DNA from: Pseudoduganella umbonata
Lineage (GTDB): Bacteria; Pseudomonadota; Gammaproteobacteria; Burkholderiales; Burkholderiaceae_D
Direction of reading: 5' to 3'
Length of the DNA stretch: 63,622 bases
Assembly: GCF_014192225.1 (NCBI RefSeq)
Contig: NZ_JACHXS010000019.1
Location: 1 to 63,622, forward strand
In this document: in pieces, positions 1 through 13,898 of the stretch
How the letters are laid out: each line of letters begins with the position of its first letter
Numbering within the stretch: position 1 is the first letter of the stretch
Notes under the pieces: model-generated
What the model saw: the letters and a program-made list of their open reading frames with translations, nothing else
Told to the model about the DNA's origin: nothing
Database searches by the model: none
Position numbers and translations under genes: made by a program

Positions 1-117
1 GTGTCGATCACCGTCAAGCTGATCTCCCCGATCGCGATGGAAGAAGGCCTGCGTTTCGCAATCCGTGAAGGCGGCCGTACCGTCGGCGCGGGTGTGGTAG
101 CCAAGATTCTGGGCTAA
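1..117 (+). CDS. tuf: elongation factor Tu, C-terminal end (partial)
   Basis: The last 38 codons of EF-Tu, the GTPase that delivers aminoacyl-tRNA to the ribosome. The reading frame is open from base 1 and ends in TAA at 115-117; the terminal residues GRTVGAGVVAKILG are the conserved end of domain 3. The 5' part is outside the window. It precedes tRNA-Trp and secE, the usual position of tufB in proteobacteria. A second tuf gene starts at 63390 in the same orientation. Confidence 0.95.
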   Translation: MSITVKLISPIAMEEGLRFAIREGGRTVGAGVVAKILG

Positions 118-148
118 TTAGTAGTAAAGAGTCCGCCAAGTAATGCTG

Positions 149-169
149 GCACCCAACAAAGTTGGGTGC
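149..169 (+). other. hairpin between tuf and trpT
   Basis: Perfect 9-bp inverted repeat (GCACCCAAC / GTTGGGTGC) with an AAA loop. No T-run follows, so it is unlikely to be a full intrinsic terminator. It could be a processing or pausing signal between the EF-Tu message and the tRNA. Confidence 0.6.
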
Positions 170-201
170 TAGAATTACGGATTCCACTGTAAGTTTTACG
201 T

Positions 202-277
202 AGGGGCGTAGCTCAATTGGCAGAGCGTCGGTCTCCAAAACCGAAGGTTGGGGGTTCGATGCCCTCCGCCCCTGCCA
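202..277 (+). tRNA. trpT: tRNA-Trp (anticodon CCA)
   Basis: 76-nt cloverleaf. The acceptor arm AGGGGCG (202-208) pairs with CGCCCCT (267-273). The anticodon stem TCGGT/ACCGA encloses the loop CTCCAAA with anticodon CCA at 235-237. The T arm contains GGTTCGA-type sequence, and discriminator G274 is followed by encoded CCA 275-277. It lies between tuf and secE, as in other proteobacteria, and is probably cotranscribed with them. Confidence 0.97.
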
Positions 278-313
278 CCGAATTCTGGTGCAGGGCACCG
301 AAAGTAAAAACGA

Positions 314-697
314 ATGTCTAATCAATCCGTGCAAACCGTTAGCACGAGCGGCGACAAGCTGAAAGTCGTGCTCGCGGTGGTTGCAGCGATTGCAGGCGTA
401 GTCGGGTTCTTCTACCTGGCAGGTCAACCAACCCTGGTGCGGGCAGCTGCGCTTGTGGTTGGTTTGCTTATTTCCGTCGGCATTGCCTACACCTCCACCT
501 CTGGTCGCGATTTCATCAATTTCTCGAAAGAAGCCGTTCGCGAAACCAAGAAAGTCGTCTGGCCTACGCGTAAAGAAGCAACGCAGATCACTCTGACCGT
601 GTTCGCCTTCGTGGTGGTGATGGCGATGTTCCTGTGGGGAACGGATAAGCTGCTTGAATTCCTGTTGTACGATTTGATTCTTGGCTGGAAAAACTAA
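314..697 (+). CDS. secE: preprotein translocase subunit SecE
   Basis: 127-aa membrane subunit of the SecYEG channel, which stabilises SecY in the inner membrane. Three hydrophobic segments are visible (about residues 18-38, 42-60 and 92-115), as in long proteobacterial SecE. The conserved cytoplasmic amphipathic motif KEAVRETKKVVWPTRKEA precedes the last segment. Starts at ATG 314, 36 bases after tRNA-Trp. The stop codon directly abuts the nusG start, so the pair should be translationally coupled. Confidence 0.97.
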   Translation: MSNQSVQTVSTSGDKLKVVLAVVAAIAGVVGFFYLAGQPTLVRAAALVVGLLISVGIAYTSTSGRDFINFSKEAVRETKKVVWPTRKEATQITLTVFAFVVVMAMFLWGTDKLLEFLLYDLILGWKN

Positions 698-1324
698 ATG
701 AGCGATAACGTGCAAGACGACGCAACCGATGTTCCTGTGCCAGGCGACGCGCCGGCGCAGGACGCGGCCGCTCCTGTCAGCGTACCGGTCAGCAATAAGC
801 GCTGGTACGTCGTGCATGCTTATTCCGGCATGGAGAAAAGCGTGCAGCGTGCCCTGACCGAGCGTGTCGAACGCGCGGGCATGCAAGACCAGTTTGGCCA
901 GATCCTGGTGCCGACTGAAGAGGTTGTCGAAGTAAAGAACGGTCAGAAATCCGTGACCGAACGCCGTTTCTTCCCGGGCTACGTGCTGGTGGAAATGGAA
1001 ATGACGGACGAGACCTGGCACCTGGTGAAGAACACCGCCAAGGTCACCGGTTTCATCGGCGGCAAGTCGAACAAGCCGACGCCGATTCCGGCCCGCGAGA
1101 TCGAAAAGATCATGACGCAGATGCAGGAAGGCGTCGAGAAGCCGCGGCCGAAAGTGCTGTACGAAGTGGGCGAGCAAGTCCGCATCAAGGATGGCCCGTT
1201 CACCGACTTCAACGGCAACGTCGAGGAAGTCAACTACGAGAAGTCCAAAGTGCGCGTCTCGGTCACCATCTTCGGCCGAGCCACTCCCGTCGAACTCGAA
1301 TTCGGGCAGGTCGAGAAGGTCTGA
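698..1324 (+). CDS. nusG: transcription termination/antitermination protein NusG
   Basis: 208-aa RNA polymerase elongation factor that contacts the beta-prime clamp and links transcription to Rho or the ribosome. The NGN domain begins at KRWYVVHAYSG (about residue 34) and includes FFPGYVLVEMEM. The C-terminal KOW domain contains GEQVRIKDGPFTDFNG. The first 33 residues are an acidic, Ala/Pro/Val-rich extension longer than in E. coli NusG. Starts immediately after the secE stop. Confidence 0.97.
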   Translation: MSDNVQDDATDVPVPGDAPAQDAAAPVSVPVSNKRWYVVHAYSGMEKSVQRALTERVERAGMQDQFGQILVPTEEVVEVKNGQKSVTERRFFPGYVLVEMEMTDETWHLVKNTAKVTGFIGGKSNKPTPIPAREIEKIMTQMQEGVEKPRPKVLYEVGEQVRIKDGPFTDFNGNVEEVNYEKSKVRVSVTIFGRATPVELEFGQVEKV

Positions 1325-1364
1325 CCTGCTTCCCGCCTAACGGAGCGTTCAATCCGTACGAGGA

Positions 1365-1390
1365 GCCCTGCCAGTCAGTATCGGCGGGGC
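1365..1390 (+). promoter_or_regulatory. leader hairpin upstream of rplK
   Basis: In the 100-nt gap between nusG and rplK, GCCCTGCC (1365-1372) pairs with GGCGGGGC (1383-1390), with one G-U pair and a 10-nt loop. In E. coli, ribosomal protein L1 represses its own L11-L1 message by binding near the L11 start. This hairpin is a candidate for part of such a site; the match to the L1 target was not verified. Confidence 0.4.
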
Positions 1391-1424
1391 GCTACCACTC
1401 AAATCCAACGATAGGAAAGCCATC

Positions 1425-1856
1425 ATGGCAAAGAAAATCATTGGCTTTATCAAGCTGCAAGTACCAGCTGGTAAGGCAAACCCGTCTCCTCCGATCGGCC
1501 CGGCACTGGGTCAGCGCGGCCTGAACATCATGGAATTCTGCAAGGCGTTCAACGCGCAGACCCAGGGCCTGGAACCAGGCATGCCGATTCCGGTGGTGAT
1601 CACCGCCTTCGCGGACAAGTCCTTCACCTTCGTGATGAAGACCCCGCCGGCAACCTTCCTGATCAAGAAGCACTCGGGCGTGCAAAAAGGCTCTCCGAAG
1701 CCGCACACCGACAAGGTCGGCACGCTGACCCGCGCTCAAGCGGAAGAAATCGCTAAACTGAAAACCCCGGACCTGACCGCCGCCGACATGGAAGCCGCAG
1801 TGCGCACCATCGCTGGCTCCGCACGTTCGATGGGCATCACCGTTGAGGGCTTCTAA
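1425..1856 (+). CDS. rplK: 50S ribosomal protein L11
   Basis: 143-aa protein of the GTPase-associated centre, binding 23S rRNA next to the L10/L12 stalk. The N-terminal MAKKIIGFIKLQVPAGKANP with the PSPPIGPALGQRGLNIMEFCKAFN motif, and the C-terminal rRNA-binding half ending MGITVEGF, are canonical. The length is typical (142-144 aa). RBS AGGAAAG lies just upstream of ATG 1425. Two bases separate it from rplA. Confidence 0.98.
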   Translation: MAKKIIGFIKLQVPAGKANPSPPIGPALGQRGLNIMEFCKAFNAQTQGLEPGMPIPVVITAFADKSFTFVMKTPPATFLIKKHSGVQKGSPKPHTDKVGTLTRAQAEEIAKLKTPDLTAADMEAAVRTIAGSARSMGITVEGF

Positions 1857-1858
1857 TC

Positions 1859-2554
1859 ATGGCAAAACTGTCCAAACGCGCTCAAGCCATCAAGGCTAAA
1901 GTAGACCGTACCAAGGTGTACGCTTTCGACAACGCTGTCACCCTGATCAAGGAACTGGCTACCGCCAAGTTCAACGAATCGATCGACGTGTCCGTCCAGC
2001 TGGGCGTGGACCCGAAGAAGTCGGATCAAGTGGTGCGTGGCTCCGTCGTGCTGCCAGCAGGCACCGGCAAGACCGTCCGCGTGGCCGTGTTCGCTTCCGG
2101 CGACAAGGCTGAAGCTGCACGCGCAGCTGGCGCCGACGTGGTCGGCATGGAAGACCTGGCAGAACGCGTGAAGGCCGGCGACATGCCGTTCGACATCGTG
2201 ATCGCTTCGCCGGACACCATGCGTATCGTCGGTACCCTGGGCCAGATCCTGGGCCCGCGCGGCCTGATGCCGAACCCGAAAGTCGGCACCGTGACGCCTG
2301 ACGTCGCTACCGCCGTCAAGAACGCGAAAGCTGGTCAAGTGCAATACCGTACCGACAAGGCCGGTATCATCCACGCGACCATCGGCCGTAAATCGTTCAG
2401 CGATGCCGATCTGAAGACCAACCTGGTCGCTCTGATCGAAGCCCTGAACAAGGCCAAGCCGGCCTCGTCGAAAGGCGTGTACCTGCGCAAGGTCTCGCTG
2501 TCGTCGACGATGGGCGCAGGCGTCCGTGTCGATCACGGCACGCTGGCTGCTTAA
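1859..2554 (+). CDS. rplA: 50S ribosomal protein L1
   Basis: 231-aa L1 stalk protein, which helps E-site tRNA leave the ribosome and in many bacteria represses the L11-L1 operon. The signature GLMPNPKVGTVT is present. Normal length. ATG 1859 follows the rplK stop by two bases, consistent with translational coupling. Confidence 0.98.
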   Translation: MAKLSKRAQAIKAKVDRTKVYAFDNAVTLIKELATAKFNESIDVSVQLGVDPKKSDQVVRGSVVLPAGTGKTVRVAVFASGDKAEAARAAGADVVGMEDLAERVKAGDMPFDIVIASPDTMRIVGTLGQILGPRGLMPNPKVGTVTPDVATAVKNAKAGQVQYRTDKAGIIHATIGRKSFSDADLKTNLVALIEALNKAKPASSKGVYLRKVSLSSTMGAGVRVDHGTLAA

Positions 2555-2825
2555 GTACAGTATTAAGTCCTCGGGCCTGCCAGGTAACTGAAGCAGGCGT
2601 GGGGCAGATCTTTGGGCTGGTGGATCCGCAAGGGTTCGCCAGGCAATCAAAGACCGTTGGGCTCAGTGCAGCAGGCAGGCACCGGGTTAATAGTCGGGGT
2701 AACACCCGTTCCCAACGCAGATGGTGTACCCGAACAAGTTTTGCAGTCCATTGGACTCCTAACCTCGGACGCCGTTGTTCGAAACCGATGCGGAAATTAT
2801 TCTGCATCTCACAAGGAGATTGACC
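2555..2825 (+). promoter_or_regulatory. rplJ (L10) leader region
   Basis: A 271-base non-coding stretch between rplA and rplJ. In proteobacteria this interval carries the rplJL promoter and the folded mRNA leader bound by the L10(L12)4 complex for autogenous repression. Several internal pairings are visible, for example ATCTTTG (about 2609) with CAAAGAC (about 2648). The assignment rests on position and length; the binding-site sequence was not matched base by base. Confidence 0.55.
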
Positions 2826-3356
2826 GTGGGTCTCAATCTGAATGACAAAAAGGCCGTTGTCGCCGAAGTTTCCGCAAAAGTAGCATCTGCGCAAACGATC
2901 GTCGTGGCTGAGTACCGTGGCATCCAGGTTGCTCACTTGACGAAACTCCGTGCAACCGCGCGTGCCCAGGGCGTGTACCTGCGTGTTCTGAAGAACACGC
3001 TGGCTCGTCGCTCTGTCGAAGGCACGCAGTTCGCCAACCTGGCCGATGCAATGACCGGTCCGCTGATCTACTCGATCTCGGATGATGCCGTGGCAGCAGC
3101 GAAAGTCATCAACGACTTCGCCAAAACCAACGACAAGCTGGTCGTCAAGGCAGGTAACTATGCAGGCAAGCAGCTCGACGTAGCTGGCGTGACTGCACTG
3201 GCAAGCATCCCGAGCCGTGAAGTCCTCATCTCGCAGCTGTTGGGCGTCATGCTGGCACCGGTTTCCGGCTTTGCACGTGGTCTGGCTGCACTGGCAGCCA
3301 AGAAGAGCGAAGGCTCCGAAGCTGCTCCGGCAGCCGAAGAAACCGCAGCGGCTTAA
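2826..3356 (+). CDS. rplJ: 50S ribosomal protein L10
   Basis: 176-aa stalk base protein that anchors L7/L12 dimers on L11 and 23S rRNA. The GTG at 2826 is chosen because AAGGAGA (2813-2819) is correctly spaced and the protein then begins MGLNLNDKKAVVAEVSAKV, as in other betaproteobacteria. An upstream in-frame ATG at 2775 would add leader sequence with no homology to L10. The C-terminal helix (residues about 135-165) that binds L12 is followed by an Ala/Glu-rich tail. Confidence 0.96.
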   Translation: MGLNLNDKKAVVAEVSAKVASAQTIVVAEYRGIQVAHLTKLRATARAQGVYLRVLKNTLARRSVEGTQFANLADAMTGPLIYSISDDAVAAAKVINDFAKTNDKLVVKAGNYAGKQLDVAGVTALASIPSREVLISQLLGVMLAPVSGFARGLAALAAKKSEGSEAAPAAEETAAA

Positions 3357-3416
3357 TTGCCAAACGTTCTCGTCAAGTAATCAATCTGTAGCATACAAAT
3401 CAATTAGGAGTTTCAA

Positions 3417-3791
3417 ATGGCAATTAGCAAAGACGATATCCTGAACGCAGTGTCCGAAATGTCCGTGATGGACCTGAACGACCTGGTCAAGGCATTCGAA
3501 GAGAAGTTCGGCGTGTCGGCAGCTGCAATGGCAGCTCCGGCAGCTGGCGGCGGCGCTGCTGCTGCTGCTGTTGAAGAGCAGACCGAGTTCAACCTGGTGC
3601 TGACCGAAGTCGGCGCGAACAAAGTCGGCGTCATCAAGGCAGTTCGCGAAATCACCGGTCTGGGCCTGAAAGAAGCCAAAGACGTGGTTGACGGCGCACC
3701 GAAGACCGTGAAAGAAGCCCTGTCGAAAGCTGACGCAGAAGCCGGCAAGAAGAAGCTGGAAGATGCTGGCGCCAAGGCCGACCTGAAGTAA
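3417..3791 (+). CDS. rplL: 50S ribosomal protein L7/L12
   Basis: 124-aa stalk protein, present in several copies per ribosome, which recruits translational GTPases. An N-terminal dimerisation helix, an Ala/Gly hinge (about residues 36-52) and the C-terminal domain with KVGVIKAVREITGLGLKEAK are all present. RBS TAGGAG lies before ATG 3417. It is followed by a strong attenuator-like hairpin that probably separates high ribosomal-protein expression from lower rpoBC expression. Confidence 0.98.
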   Translation: MAISKDDILNAVSEMSVMDLNDLVKAFEEKFGVSAAAMAAPAAGGGAAAAAVEEQTEFNLVLTEVGANKVGVIKAVREITGLGLKEAKDVVDGAPKTVKEALSKADAEAGKKKLEDAGAKADLK

Positions 3792-3827
3792 TTTAGTATC
3801 ATAGGCGCCGGTACTATTTAGCGCCCG

Positions 3828-3876
3828 AGCCAAAGCCCAGGCCCTCCCTCTTGAAGGGGGAGGGCCGGCTTTGGCT
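3828..3876 (+). terminator. attenuator-like hairpin after rplL
   Basis: Two nested stems. The outer stem is AGCCAAAGCC (3828-3837) with GGCTTTGGCT (3867-3876), perfect over 10 bp. The inner stem is GGCCCTCCC-type sequence with GGGAGGGCC around TTGA. Only a weak T-tract (CCTTTG) follows, so partial termination is expected. E. coli has a partial terminator and an RNase III site at the same place. Confidence 0.75.
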
Positions 3877-3920
3877 CCTTTGTCGTCCCTGCAGTATTTA
3901 GCAGCAGCAGTTACCAGAAG

Positions 3921-3992
3921 CAGTTTAGCAACATCAGTTTTAGTAGCACCAGTTTAGTAGTACCAGTTTTAGCAATACCAGTTTAGCAACAC
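3921..3992 (+). repeat. alternating 14/15-bp degenerate tandem repeat in the rplL-rpoB gap
   Basis: Five units begin at 3921, 3935, 3950, 3964 and 3979, spaced 14, 15, 14 and 15. Units alternate between CAGTTTAG-type (14 nt) and CAGTTTTAG-type (15 nt), each followed by YARYAY-like sequence, so the higher-order period is 29 nt. Weaker relatives flank the array at about 3907-3920 and 3992-4005. It lies in the untranslated RNA between the attenuator and the rpoB start. Function unknown. Confidence 0.85.
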
Positions 3993-4147
3993 TGTTTAAA
4001 GCAGTATCCCTCGTCCCAGTACCTAGTCCCGACACGAGATGGTAGTGCCTTGAGGTTTCGCCTGAGTGCCGTTCGGTTTCCACCGATTGCAAGCATACAA
4101 GCCGAAACCTGAATTTTCTACCCTTTCCTGTCACTCACGGAGTGTCC

Positions 4148-8257
<4,110 letters not shown>

Positions 8258-8267
8258 GCCGCACGCC

Positions 8268-8292
8268 GCCCGACCAGCCTGGCTGGTCGGGC
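8268..8292 (+). other. perfect 12-bp hairpin between rpoB and rpoC
   Basis: GCCCGACCAGCC (8268-8279) and GGCTGGTCGGGC (8281-8292) are exact inverted repeats around a single T. No U-tract follows. It lies 11-35 bases after the rpoB stop. It could shield the rpoB 3' end, act as a processing site, or cause pausing. Confidence 0.7.
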
Positions 8293-8326
8293 AACTTCAA
8301 GAATTCATCACTACCTGGAGTGATAC

Positions 8327-12568
<4,242 letters not shown>

Positions 12569-12600
12569 TCCTCCTTGTAGCCTTCGGGCTGCATACAAAA

Positions 12601-12627
12601 ACGGCACCGAAAGGTGCCGTTTTTTTT
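12601..12627 (+). terminator. intrinsic terminator of the rpoBC operon
   Basis: Stem ACGGCACC (12601-12608), GAAA tetraloop, GGTGCCGT (12613-12620), then a run of T. Strong Rho-independent form. A near-identical copy with a GCAA loop lies at 13521-13547. Confidence 0.95.
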
Positions 12628-12636
12628 AACTGTCAG

Positions 12637-13488
12637 CCGCGGCATTGCCAGCAGTCTGCCGGGCGTTGCCGAACTGTTCGAAACCCATTCGCCGCAGGAT
12701 GTTGGCATGCTGGCGGAAGTCACCGGTACGGTGGCGTTCGGTAAGAGACGAAAGGCAATCAGCACCTGCAAATCACCGACATGGTCAGCCACAAGCATGA
12801 GTTCTTGATCACGAAGGACAAGCAGGTGCTGGTGCACGACGGCCAGGTGGTGAACAAGGGCGAGATGATCGTGGACGGCCCGGCCGATCCGCAAGACATC
12901 CTGCGCCTGCTGGGTATCGAAGCGCTGGCTCGCTACATCGTCGACGAAGTGCAGGACGTGTACCGTCTGCAGGGCGTGAAGATCAACGACAAGCACATCG
13001 AGGTGATCGTTCGCCAGATGCTGCGCCGCGTCCAGATCACCAACGCCGGCGACACCGATTACATCGTCGGCGAGCAGGTGGAACGTTCGGAACTGCTGGA
13101 CGAGAACGACAAGATGAATGCCGTGGCGAAGCTGCCGGCCACGTACAGGATACCAAAGCGCGTGCTGCTGGGTATTACCAAGGCATCGCTGTCGACGGAC
13201 TCGTTCATCTCGGCCGCATCGTTCCAGGAAACCACCCGCGTGCTGACCGAAGCTGCGATCATGGGCAAGCGCGATGGTCTGCGCGGCCTGAAGGAAAACG
13301 TGATCGTCGGCCGCCTGATCCCTGGCGGTACCGGCCTGGCCTTCCACCGCGCCCGTCGCGAGAAGGAAGTCTGGGAAGCGGAAGAACGCAACGCCCTGCT
13401 GCAAGCCGAGCGCGCAGCCCAGGCGAGCACGGAGCTGGAAGCGCTGGAAACCCCGGCCGAACAGCACCACGAGGGCGGCGAAGGCTGA
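12637..13488 (+). pseudogene. rpoC: duplicated 3' fragment of rpoC (frameshifted)
   Basis: Homologous to rpoC from about 11727 to its stop (roughly residues 1134-1413 of beta-prime). The first ~150 bases are diverged and contain a one-base loss (near 12740) relative to rpoC, which breaks the frame. From 12802 to the stop it is nearly identical at an offset of +911. A 9-base insertion near 13148 (GAA AAC replaced by AGG ATA CCA AAG CGC) raises the offset to +920. In this stretch I count ten single-base differences, all silent. An open frame of 235 codons runs from ATG 12781 but has no evident RBS, and it would encode only the C-terminal jaw/clamp tail. Most likely non-functional as polymerase. 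Confidence 0.9.
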
Positions 13489-13520
13489 TCCTCCTTGTAG
13501 CCTTCGGGCTGCATACAAAA

Positions 13521-13547
13521 ACGGCACCGCAAGGTGCCGTTTTTTTT
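13521..13547 (+). terminator. second copy of the rpoC terminator
   Basis: ACGGCACC, loop GCAA, GGTGCCGT and T-run, duplicated with the rpoC tail. It differs from the original at 12601-12627 only in the loop (GCAA in place of GAAA). The preceding tail (CTCCTTGTAGCCTTCGGGCT) is also identical in both copies. Confidence 0.93.
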
Positions 13548-13581
13548 CGCCTGGGTTTCTGCCGCCAGACTACGAAAGCGG

Positions 13582-13761
13582 CTAGCGCCGCTGCTGCACC
13601 GCACTGGCAGCATTCTCGTCCGGGGGCGCCGCGGCATTCGTCTCCACGAGGACGAGGTAATTCCCGGCACTTGCCGGCTCCCAGCGCCACTCGGCGGCAA
13701 TGACCATCGTTGCGATCGTTCCCATCAGGATGGCAATGGCCTGCCAGTGCGTGCGGTTCAT
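13582..13761 (-). CDS. small hypothetical membrane protein
   Basis: 59 aa. One hydrophobic segment (about residues 7-20, AIAILMGTIATMVIAA) is followed by a short tail rich in Ala, Glu and Pro. ATG at 13761 is preceded by a good RBS (GGGGGAG). I recognise no family. It is transcribed toward the duplicated rpoC terminator and is isolated from the M16 peptidase gene next to it, which also reads leftward. Real translation is plausible from the RBS but unproven. Confidence 0.5.
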   Translation of the reverse strand: MNRTHWQAIAILMGTIATMVIAAEWRWEPASAGNYLVLVETNAAAPPDENAASAVQQRR

Positions 13762-13898
13762 GGATACTCCCCCTGTCGTTATCGGATACTGCTGGGCATG
13801 AAGCTTATTAATGCCAGCAGGAAACGCCATCCTAGTCAGCCGGCAAGCCGCCATTTTGATCTGGCGCAAACATTGCCCATCATCATTAATGTGCCCGC

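Noticed and set aside
2775..2825. N-terminal extension of L10 from ATG 2775
   Set aside because: The extra residues do not resemble L10, and a well-placed RBS precedes GTG 2826, which gives the canonical N-terminus.
12781..13488. Independent 235-aa gene in the rpoC copy
   Set aside because: No RBS precedes the ATG, the upstream part is frameshifted, and the product would be only the beta-prime tail. Kept as a pseudogene, with the silent-change pattern reported as a finding.
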